A DNA stretch of 12,497 nucleotides. Source: JAMWZF01 sp041628615 (GTDB lineage Bacteria > Pseudomonadota > Alphaproteobacteria > Rhodobacterales > Rhodobacteraceae). The notes under the pieces were generated by a model. The model did no database searches. It saw nothing but the letters and a program-made list of their open reading frames with translations, and was not told where the DNA came from. The stretch is from assembly GCA_041628615.1 (NCBI GenBank), contig JBFKOW010000108.1, positions 1-12,497 of the forward strand, written 5' to 3'. Each line of letters begins with the position of its first letter. Within the stretch, counting starts at the first letter, position 1. A program made the translations under genes and the position numbers. Of the stretch, positions 1 through 7,737 are shown one piece after another.

Positions 1-1
1 G

Positions 2-2425
<2,424 letters not shown>

Positions 2426-2508
2426 CCGCCGCAGGTCCGGCCCGACGACCGCTCGTCCCCCAAGGCCCATCGAAGGTGGCGTTTTGGGCGCAAGCGCGAC
2501 TTGTGTTA

Positions 2509-2535
2509 CCCTCCCGGCCACAAGGTGAGGGAGGG
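2509..2535 (+). promoter_or_regulatory. Hairpin that can occlude the ribosome-binding site of the outer-membrane protein gene
   Basis: CCCTCCC (2509-2515) is exactly complementary to GGGAGGG (2529-2535), with a 13-base loop. The right arm contains the Shine-Dalgarno GGAGG (2530-2534), 7 bases before the ATG at 2542. Folding would hide the ribosome-binding site. The pairing is seen directly; regulation through it is inference. Confidence 0.4.
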
Positions 2536-2541
2536 GTTCAC

Positions 2542-3423
2542 ATGCATCGCAGTCTTGTCGGAGTGTCCTTGACGGCACTCCTGCTTTCCGGTTCCGTTTC
2601 GGCCGAGGGTCTGAGCTACGTCGACGCCGGCTACAATTTCACGCGGCTCACCAACGGGTCCGACGAATTCGACGTGTCCAGCTTCGGCGGCCAGGCCGAA
2701 CTGAGCTTCGGCCGCGGCTTCGTCGGAATCGGCCTTCTGCGCAGCGATTTCGACAACGATTTCCAGATCACGATCTCGTCCCTCGAAGGCGGGTACGAAG
2801 TGGTGCCGCGGTTCTAAGTCGCGGCGGGGTTCGAACGGTTCGACTTCGACGGCAACACCGACGACACCATCTATGTCGGCGGCGAATACATGGGCGACGC
2901 CTTCACCGCCGGGATCGGCGTTATCCGCTACGAGGACGAGGAAACCGCCACGCTGCTTTACGGCGGCTTCACCCCGGCACCGGGCACGCTGGTCTACGGC
3001 GGCGTCACGGCCTACAGCGACAGCGACGACAACGAACTGCTGCTCGGGGTCGATTACCGGGCTGGGCCGCTCGAGATCGACAGCTTCCTGGTCTCGTTCA
3101 CCGAATCGAACGACTGCTTCTTCGTGCTCGACGGATGGTACTACTTCGGCGGCGGGATCAGTTCGCGCATGGACATGCGTGGCGGACTTTCGGTGGCCCG
3201 GCTGGACTTCGGAAACACCGTGACCTCGACCGAGATCAAGGCCGGGATCGAGGTGTCCGAGAACGTCTGGCTGGACGCCGGAGTCGGCCGCATTTCGGGC
3301 GATTTCGACGATGTCGACACGTTCTCGGTCGGGATCAACATGGAGCTGGGCGACCGGCGGCTGCTCGGGAACCGGATCCGCGACAACCAGCGCTACCTGA
3401 TGGAATCGCTGTTTTTCTTCTGA
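2542..3423 (+). pseudogene. Exported beta-barrel-like outer-membrane protein, interrupted by in-frame TAA
   Basis: I do not recognise the family. The ATG at 2542 has a strong GGAGG site 7 bases upstream. Residues 1-21 form a signal peptide: His-Arg, then a hydrophobic core (LTALLLSG), with likely cleavage after SVSA. The mature part alternates aromatic or aliphatic with small polar residues and is rich in Gly, Asp, Tyr and Phe, with no long hydrophobic helix, which suggests outer-membrane beta strands. The last residues are Phe, as in many outer-membrane proteins. Codon 92 is TAA (2815-2817). The same frame then stays open to the TGA at 3421-3423 with the same composition, so 91 residues are followed by 200 more in frame, 292 sense codons in all. 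The second half could only start internally (ATG at 2890, weak ribosome site, no signal peptide). Likely a recent nonsense mutation, for example from a Tyr TAC codon; sequencing error or readthrough are alternatives. Confidence 0.75.
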
Positions 3424-3450
3424 TCCGCGCCTGGCGACACGGCCCCCGGC

Positions 3451-3476
3451 GGGCCGCCGCGCCCGGCGGCCCCTTT
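3451..3476 (+). terminator. GC-rich hairpin followed by a short T run
   Basis: GGGCCGCCG (3451-3459) pairs perfectly with CGGCGGCCC (3464-3472) around a 4-base loop, followed by CTTT. It sits 27 bases after the end of the outer-membrane protein gene and 32 bases before the trmFO start, where an intrinsic terminator would be expected. The T run is only three bases, so termination may be weak. Confidence 0.5.
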
Positions 3477-3508
3477 CCCGTGCGCCCGCTGCGGGGTAAA
3501 CGGCGGCC

Positions 3509-4876
3509 ATGACCGATCGCACCCTTCATATCGTCGGCGGCGGGCTTGCCGGGTCCGAGGCCGCATGGCAGGCCGCCGAGGCCGGCATCGACGTGGTCCT
3601 GCACGAAATGCGGCCCGCCGTGGAAACCTTCGCCCACCGCACCGGCGACTTCGCCGAGATGGTCTGTTCCAACTCGTTCCGCTCGGACGACGACGAGCAG
3701 AACGCCGTCGGGCTGCTGCACTGGGAGATGCGCGCTGCGGGCGGGCTGATCATGGAGATGGCCGACCTGAACCGGCTGCCCGCCGGCGGCGCGCTGGCGG
3801 TGGACCGCGACGCGTTCTCGGCCGCGGTGACCGCCCGGCTGCGCGCCCATCCGCGGATCGCCTTCGCACCCGGCGAGATCACAGCGCTGCCCAGTGAGGG
3901 GCACTGGATCATCGCCACCGGACCGCTGACCTCGGGCGCGCTGGCCGAGGCGATCCGGGCCGAGACCGGGGCCGAGGCGCTGGCCTTCTTCGACGCCATC
4001 GCCCCCATCGTCTATGCCGACACGATCGACATGGGCGTGGCCTGGCTGCAGTCCCGCTACGACAAGGGCGCGACCGAAGAAGAACGCACCGCCTACATCA
4101 ACTGCCCGATGGACCGCGCCCAGTACGAGGCCTTCATCGATGCCCTGCTCGCCGCCGACAAGACCGAGTTCAAGCCCGGCGAGACCGCCGGCTACTTCGA
4201 CGGCTGCCTGCCGATCGAGGTGATGGCCGAACGCGGCCGCGAGACCCTGCGCCACGGACCGATGAAGCCCGTGGGGCTCACCAACCCGCACGCGCCCGAC
4301 GTGAAGCCGCACGCCGTGGTGCAGCTGCGGCGGGACAACGCGCTGGGCACGCTCTACAACATCGTCGGCTTCCAGACGAAGATGAAATACGGCGCGCAGG
4401 CGGATGTTTTTCGCATGATTCCGGGGCTTTCCGAGGCGAAATTCGCGCGGCTTGGCGGCATCCACCGCAACACCTTCCTGAACTCGCCGACGCTTCTCGA
4501 CGGCCAGATGCGGCTGCGCAGCCGGCCCCATGTCCGCTTCGCCGGGCAGATCACCGGGGTCGAGGGCTACGTGGAGAGCGCCGCGATGGGCCTTCTCGCG
4601 GCCCGGCTCGCGGTGGCCGAGATCCGCGGCAGGCACCTTCCCCCGGTGCCCGCCAGCACCGCCACCGGGGCACTGGTCCATCACATCACCGGCGGCGCGG
4701 AGGCGAAGACGTTCCAGCCGATGAACGTCAACTTCGGGCTGTTCCCGCCGGTCGACGGGCTGCGCGCCGGGCGGCGCGGGCGCAAGGACCGCTACAAGGC
4801 CTATACCGACCGGGCCAAGGCCGACTGGCGGGACTGGCTCGACGCCACGGTGGACGGGGCGCGGGCCGCGGAATAG
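3509..4876 (+). CDS. trmFO: Methylenetetrahydrofolate-tRNA-(uracil-5-)-methyltransferase TrmFO
   Basis: TrmFO makes m5U at position 54 of the tRNA T-loop, taking the methylene carbon from CH2-THF and reducing it with FADH2; it replaces the SAM-dependent TrmA of E. coli. The 455-residue length fits the family. The N-terminal dinucleotide-binding motif GGGLAGSEAAW is at residues 10-20. VCSNSFRSD (52-60) carries Cys53, at the same number as the catalytic Cys53 of B. subtilis TrmFO. YFDGCLPIE carries Cys233, matching the second functional cysteine there (Cys226). The C-terminal block FQPMNVNFGLFPP is also family-specific. The ATG at 3509 places the FAD motif correctly close to the N-terminus; only a weak purine-rich ribosome site precedes it. 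A methyltransferase gene starts 9 bases after its stop, so the two are probably co-transcribed. Confidence 0.97.
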   Translation: MTDRTLHIVGGGLAGSEAAWQAAEAGIDVVLHEMRPAVETFAHRTGDFAEMVCSNSFRSDDDEQNAVGLLHWEMRAAGGLIMEMADLNRLPAGGALAVDRDAFSAAVTARLRAHPRIAFAPGEITALPSEGHWIIATGPLTSGALAEAIRAETGAEALAFFDAIAPIVYADTIDMGVAWLQSRYDKGATEEERTAYINCPMDRAQYEAFIDALLAADKTEFKPGETAGYFDGCLPIEVMAERGRETLRHGPMKPVGLTNPHAPDVKPHAVVQLRRDNALGTLYNIVGFQTKMKYGAQADVFRMIPGLSEAKFARLGGIHRNTFLNSPTLLDGQMRLRSRPHVRFAGQITGVEGYVESAAMGLLAARLAVAEIRGRHLPPVPASTATGALVHHITGGAEAKTFQPMNVNFGLFPPVDGLRAGRRGRKDRYKAYTDRAKADWRDWLDATVDGARAAE

Positions 4877-4885
4877 CCTGCCGCC

Positions 4886-5497
4886 ATGACCAAGGGTCCG
4901 ATGCAGCCGCAGCTCTGGACGCCCCGCCCGGTGGCGGAGACGGTCGAAGTCTACCGCGACTGGGCCGCGACCTACGACGCCGACGTGACCGGCAAGGGCT
5001 ATCACACCCCCACCCGGATCGCCCGCGCGCTGGCGGGGCACCTGCCGCCGGGCCGGCCGATCCTCGATTTCGGCTGCGGGACCGGGCTGTCGGGGGCGGC
5101 GCTGAAGGCCGCCGGGCTGGGCCCCATCGACGGCACCGACATCACCGACGCGATGGTGGACCGGGCCCGCGACAAGGGGATCTACCGCACGCTCCGGGTC
5201 GGCGAGCCCGGCGCCGTTCCGGCCGAACCGGGCAGGTATGACGCGATCGTCGCCGCCGGGGTCATCAGCCTCGGCGCCGCGCCGCCCGAAACCCTCGACC
5301 TGCTGATCGCCGCGCTCGGCCCCGGCGGCCTGATCGCGCTGTCCTTCAACGACCCGACGCTGGAGGACGGCAGCTACGATACCAGGCTGTCGGCGCTGCT
5401 CGACAGCGGCGTGGTCCTGCTGCTCAGCCGCGACCACGGTCCCCATCTCGACGACATGGAGATGGGGTCGGACGTCATCCTGCTCCGCCGCCCGTGA
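4886..5497 (+). CDS. Class I SAM-dependent methyltransferase, substrate unknown
   Basis: A 203-residue Rossmann-fold methyltransferase. The N-terminal part (YRDWAATYDADV, residues 23-34) is the helix that precedes the SAM fold in small soluble methyltransferases of the METTL27/WBSCR27-like type. SAM-binding motif I is ILDFGCGTGLSG (59-70), and an acidic residue after strand 2 (Asp85 in GTDIT) fits SAM ribose binding. A later motif, LGPGGLIALSF (144-154), is the usual strand-5 region. There is no signal peptide or membrane segment. It follows trmFO by 9 bases, and its stop overlaps the gluQRS start in GTGA, so translation is probably coupled. Being sandwiched between two tRNA-modification genes suggests, but does not show, an RNA or tRNA-linked substrate; small-molecule methylation is equally possible. 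No good Shine-Dalgarno precedes the ATG. Confidence 0.85.
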   Translation: MTKGPMQPQLWTPRPVAETVEVYRDWAATYDADVTGKGYHTPTRIARALAGHLPPGRPILDFGCGTGLSGAALKAAGLGPIDGTDITDAMVDRARDKGIYRTLRVGEPGAVPAEPGRYDAIVAAGVISLGAAPPETLDLLIAALGPGGLIALSFNDPTLEDGSYDTRLSALLDSGVVLLLSRDHGPHLDDMEMGSDVILLRRP

Positions 5498-6336
5498 TCA
5501 CCCGCTTCGCGCCCTCGCCCACCGGCCGGCTGCACCTCGGCCACGCCTTCTCGGCGCTCACCGTCTGGGCGCTCGCCACCGCCGCCGAGGGGACCGCGCT
5601 GCTGCGGATCGAGGACAACGACAGCACCCGCGCCCGCCCGGAATACGAGACCGCGATCTACGAGGACCTGCACTGGCTCGGGCTCGACTGGCCCGAGCCG
5701 GTGCGGCGGCAGTCCGAACACGCCGCCGACTACGCCGCCGCGCTCGACCGGCTGGCCGTCCGGGGGCTGGTCTACCCCTGTTCCTGCAGCCGGGGCCGGA
5801 TCATGGCCGAGGGCGGCACCCCGGGGATCGAGGGGATCGTCTATCCCGGCACCTGCCGGGGCCGCGCGATGGAGTCGGCGCGGCCGGGCGACGCGCTGCG
5901 GCTCGACCTCGGCGCCGCGCTCGCCGCCGCCGGCCCTCTGCCCGGCTACACCGAGACCGGGCCGCGGCACGCCGGGACCCATGCCGTCGACGCCGCCGCC
6001 CTGATGCGGGACTTCGGCGACCCGATCTACCGGCGGCGGATCACCGGCGACACGGCCTACCTGTTCGCATGTCCCCACGACGACCACGCCCAGCAGGTCA
6101 CCCACGTGGTGCGGGGGATGGACCTCTGGACCACCACCCCGCTCTTCGTGCTCCTGCAGGTGCTGATGGACTGGCCGGTTCCGGTGTTCCACCACCACGA
6201 ACTGGTCACCGACGGGACCGGGCGGCGGCTGGCCAAGGTCGACCAGTCGCGCGCGCTGGCCGCCTACCGGGACGACGGGAGGACACCGGACGACATCCGC
6301 CGGCTGGTGGGTCTGCAGGGCCTTCTTCGGACCTGA
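5494..6336 (+). CDS. gluQRS: Glutamyl-Q tRNA(Asp) synthetase
   Basis: A paralogue of the glutamyl-tRNA synthetase catalytic domain that activates glutamate and attaches it to queuosine in the anticodon of tRNA-Asp. At 280 residues it is the catalytic core only, without an anticodon-binding domain, as the family requires. The start is GTG at 5494, because the class I signature begins at once: FAPSPTGRLHLGH (5-17) holds the HIGH-type motif HLGH. RIEDND (38-43) is the glutamate-site block. Zinc ligands fit C-x-C-x18-Y-x3-C: Cys96, Cys98, Tyr117 and Cys121. The KMSKS equivalent is RRLAKVDQS (244-252). FACPHDDHAQ (191-200) differs from the AVVVDDA-type stretch I expect here, though both aspartates remain. 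It overlaps the upstream methyltransferase by 4 bases and has no clear ribosome site of its own, so translation is likely coupled. It converges on hisI across 26 bases. Confidence 0.95.
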   Translation: MITRFAPSPTGRLHLGHAFSALTVWALATAAEGTALLRIEDNDSTRARPEYETAIYEDLHWLGLDWPEPVRRQSEHAADYAAALDRLAVRGLVYPCSCSRGRIMAEGGTPGIEGIVYPGTCRGRAMESARPGDALRLDLGAALAAAGPLPGYTETGPRHAGTHAVDAAALMRDFGDPIYRRRITGDTAYLFACPHDDHAQQVTHVVRGMDLWTTTPLFVLLQVLMDWPVPVFHHHELVTDGTGRRLAKVDQSRALAAYRDDGRTPDDIRRLVGLQGLLRT

Positions 6337-6362
6337 AATATCCCCGCCGGAGGCCCCGGGAC

Positions 6363-6725
6363 TCAGGGCGCGACCGGGGCCATCAGCTCGACCTCGTCGC
6401 CCGCCGCGACCGAGGTGTAGAAACAGCTCTTGCGGTTGGTGTGGCAGGCCGGGCCGGTCTGGCGGACCACCGCGAGCAGGCAGTCACGGTCGCAATCGAC
6501 CCGCAGATCGACAAGCTCCTGCGCGTGGCCGCTGGTCTCGCCCTTGACCCAGAACGCCTGCCGGGACCGGGACCAGTAGGTCATCCGGCGGCTTTCGAGG
6601 GTCCGCGTCACCGCCGCGGCGTTCATCCAGGCCACCATCAGGACCATGCCGGTCCCCTCCTCCTGCACCACGCAGGGAACGAGGCCGGCCGCGTCGTAGC
6701 GGAGCGTCGCGGGATCGAAGGTCAT
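6363..6725 (-). CDS. hisI: Phosphoribosyl-AMP cyclohydrolase
   Basis: HisI carries out the third step of histidine synthesis, opening the purine ring of phosphoribosyl-AMP. It has 120 residues and is a stand-alone enzyme rather than the HisIE fusion of enterobacteria. Typical blocks are VLMVAWMN, YWSRSRQAFWVKGETSGH and the metal region. Mg-binding aspartates are Asp77, Asp79 and Asp81 in VDCDRD; zinc ligands are Cys78, Cys94 and Cys101 (GPACHTNRKSC), with the 16 and 7 residue spacing known for the family. I chose the ATG at 6725 because an AAGGA ribosome site lies 8 bases upstream and the protein begins MTFDPATLRYD as in relatives; the open frame extends further upstream but without family sequence. 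It is transcribed divergently from the NifU-like gene and is not near other his genes here. Confidence 0.97.
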   Translation of the reverse strand: MTFDPATLRYDAAGLVPCVVQEEGTGMVLMVAWMNAAAVTRTLESRRMTYWSRSRQAFWVKGETSGHAQELVDLRVDCDRDCLLAVVRQTGPACHTNRKSCFYTSVAAGDEVELMAPVAP

Positions 6726-6737
6726 GGCAGTTTTCCT

Positions 6738-6765
6738 TTGCAAGCCGGGCCGCCCGCCATATCTA
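6738..6765 (+). promoter_or_regulatory. Possible promoter of the NifU-like gene
   Basis: TTGCAA (6738-6743) and TATCTA (6760-6765) are 16 bases apart in the 69-base divergent gap. Matches to sigma-70 consensus are 4/6 and 3/6. Transcription would start near 6772, so the message would contain the ATG at 6795 but not the one at 6765. Weak evidence by eye only. Confidence 0.25.
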
Positions 6766-6794
6766 TGGGAGAGATCGCGGGAGAACAAAGCGCA

Positions 6795-7238
6795 ATGGCC
6801 GATGCCGACCTGATCAGCCTCTATTCGTCGCGGATTCTCGCGCTGACGACGGCGATTCCGCGGCTGGGGCGGCTCGACGCGCCGACCGCGACGGTGAAGA
6901 AACGCTCGCCGCTCTGCGGCTCCACTGTGACCGTGGACCTCGTGGTGCGCGACGGGGTGATCGCCGATTACGCCCAGGACGTGAAGGCCTGCGCCCTCGG
7001 ACAGGCGGCGGCGGCGATCATGGGGGCGAACGTGGTGGGCCGGACCCGGGCCGAGGTCGAACGCGCCCGCGACGAACTGCGCGCCATGCTGACCGAGGGC
7101 GGCCCGGTGCCGCAGCCACCCTTCGACGGGCTCGAGGTGCTGAAACCGGCGGCCGAGTTCCGCAATCGCCACGCCTCGATCCTGCTGGCCTACGACGCCA
7201 CCGCCGAAGCCTTCGCCGAGGCCGAAAGCGCCGCCTGA
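6795..7238 (+). CDS. NifU/IscU/SufU-like iron-sulfur scaffold family protein
   Basis: A 147-residue cytosolic protein of the NifU N-terminal-domain family, whose members build Fe-S clusters on three cysteines. SPLCGSTVTVDL (38-49) supplies Cys41 and DVKACALGQAAAAIM (62-76) supplies Cys66, matching the first two scaffold cysteines. Where IscU or SufU has the third cysteine, this protein reads RHASILLAY (125-133), with Ser128 and His126 but no cysteine; it has only two cysteines in total. It may therefore bind clusters differently or act as a carrier or regulator. The start at 6795 is supported by GGGAGA 10 bases upstream; an in-frame ATG at 6765 lacks a ribosome site. The neighbour hisI is divergent across 69 bases. 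No isc or suf genes are nearby. The family assignment is firm; the exact role is not. Confidence 0.85.
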   Translation: MADADLISLYSSRILALTTAIPRLGRLDAPTATVKKRSPLCGSTVTVDLVVRDGVIADYAQDVKACALGQAAAAIMGANVVGRTRAEVERARDELRAMLTEGGPVPQPPFDGLEVLKPAAEFRNRHASILLAYDATAEAFAEAESAA

Positions 7239-7270
7239 CCCCGGCAGCGCGGCCCACGAACCCACCTGCA

Positions 7271-7310
7271 AAAGAAAAGGCCGCCGCGCATCCGGGCGGA
7301 TGGCGGCGGC
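7271..7310 (-). terminator. Intrinsic terminator on the minus strand
   Basis: GCCGCCGC-G-CATCC (7280-7293) pairs with GGATG-GCGGCGGC (7298-7310), a 13-pair stem with one bulged G and a GGGC loop (7294-7297). Read on the minus strand the hairpin is followed by TTTTCTTT (7278-7271), the classical U-run. On the plus strand no T run follows, so it mainly serves leftward transcription: it would end the ligA-recG-small gene unit, about 170 bases after the small gene's stop. The stem could also protect the 3' end of the convergent NifU-like message. Confidence 0.7.
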
Positions 7311-7481
7311 AGGAAGAGCACGTCCCGCGGGGACTCCGGCACCTTCGGGGCTCCGGGGAGGCAGACCCCGGAACGGCACGCGCGGCCCCTTGGGACAGGC
7401 AGGGCGGCGCGGCGATGACCGTCGGCGGACTTGGGACAGGACCGACGGGGAAGGCCCGGCACGGGTGTGCAGGCAGAACTC
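7311..7481 (-). other. Non-coding stretch, likely 3' untranslated region of the small membrane-protein gene
   Basis: No convincing gene lies between the small gene's stop and the terminator. The stretch contains two copies of CTTGGGACAGG (7389-7399 and 7430-7440) and an inverted repeat CCGTCGG/CCGACGG spanning about 7419-7449, which surrounds the second copy. It could be a structured 3' untranslated region or a 3'-derived small RNA. Long frames on both strands here have arginine/proline-rich compositions typical of GC-rich shadow frames. Confidence 0.4.
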
Positions 7482-7604
7482 TCAGAGCAGTCCGGGCAGG
7501 GACACCCCGACACAGAGCATCGCGAACACCGCAAGCGCGCCGATGGCATCGGGCAGGAGCGTGTCGCGGGACCGCAAGATCACCTCTTTCAACTCCTTCG
7601 CCAT
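7482..7604 (-). CDS. Small (40-aa) single-pass membrane protein, uncharacterised
   Basis: I do not recognise a named family. The ATG at 7604 has an almost ideal ribosome site, AGGAGGG, 7 bases upstream; the TGA is at 7484-7482. The first 14 residues are charged (Lys3, Lys6, Arg11, Arg13, balanced by Glu4, Glu7, Asp14) and contain SRDTLL. Residues 20-40 are an uninterrupted hydrophobic segment (AIGALAVFAM, then LCVGVSLPGLL) ending at the C-terminus, so one inner-membrane helix with the N-terminus in the cytoplasm is expected. No signal-peptidase site is evident. It lies 133 bases after recG on the same strand, with its own A/T-rich upstream region holding LexA-like and CtrA-like motifs and a terminator downstream. 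This is the arrangement of an independently regulated gene. Size and topology recall SOS-induced division inhibitors (SidA of Caulobacter); homology is not claimed. It could also be an accessory subunit of a membrane complex. Confidence 0.7.
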   Translation of the reverse strand: MAKELKEVILRSRDTLLPDAIGALAVFAMLCVGVSLPGLL

Positions 7605-7628
7605 CGTCGTGCCCTCCTGCGGTGCGTC

Positions 7629-7649
7629 GCCTCTTGTTGCCTCTTTGTT
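7629..7649. repeat. Short tandem near-repeat in the leader of the small membrane-protein gene
   Basis: GCCTCTTGTT (7629-7638) is followed directly by GCCTCTTTGTT (7639-7649), a one-base length difference. On the minus strand this gives two A/G-rich blocks (AACAAAGAGGC, AACAAGAGGC) in the leader between the regulatory motifs and the ribosome site. Meaning unknown. Confidence 0.5.
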
Positions 7650-7653
7650 CCAC

Positions 7654-7672
7654 ATGGTTAACAGCGAGTAAA
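7654..7672 (-). promoter_or_regulatory. CtrA-like site upstream of the small membrane-protein gene
   Basis: On the minus strand the sequence is TTTA-N7-TTAACCAT (TTAACCAT at 7661-7654). TTAACCAT is an exact match to the short CtrA motif, and the whole is 7 of 8 bases to the long form TTAA-N7-TTAA known from Caulobacter. CtrA is the cell-cycle, motility and gene-transfer-agent regulator of Alphaproteobacteria. Binding is inferred from sequence only. Confidence 0.4.
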
Positions 7673-7697
7673 GAACTTTTTGAGAACATCGGAGAAC
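7673..7697 (-). promoter_or_regulatory. LexA/SOS-box-like direct repeat upstream of the small membrane-protein gene
   Basis: GAAC (7673-7676), seven bases, then GAAC (7684-7687): on the minus strand GTTC-TCAAAAA-GTTC, the GTTC-N7-GTTC pattern bound by LexA in many Alphaproteobacteria. A third GAAC at 7694-7697 follows after six bases. The site lies about 70-95 bases before the ATG at 7604 and just past the end of recG. The only gene it can sensibly control is the small membrane-protein gene. An eight-base match can occur by chance, but not often in a promoter position. Confidence 0.5.
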
Positions 7698-7737
7698 ATT
7701 TTGCGATCCGACGGCCGGTGCGGCGGCATCGGTCCCG

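Noticed and set aside
3335..5446. A 703-codon frame on the minus strand opposite trmFO and the methyltransferase
   Set aside because: Composition (Gly, Ala, Arg, Val, His) and lack of any family motif show it is an antisense shadow in GC-rich DNA.
6352..6381. Inverted repeat GGCCCCGG/CCGGGGCC between the convergent gluQRS and hisI ends
   Set aside because: The loop is 14 bases, one arm lies inside hisI, and no T run follows on either strand; not convincing as a terminator.
6765..6794. Alternative upstream ATG for the NifU-like protein at 6765
   Set aside because: It lacks a ribosome site, overlaps the candidate -10 region, and adds 10 residues without family similarity.
7646..7654. TGTTCCACA, 7 of 9 to a DnaA box
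   Set aside because: A single imperfect box is expected by chance, and no cluster or origin features accompany it.
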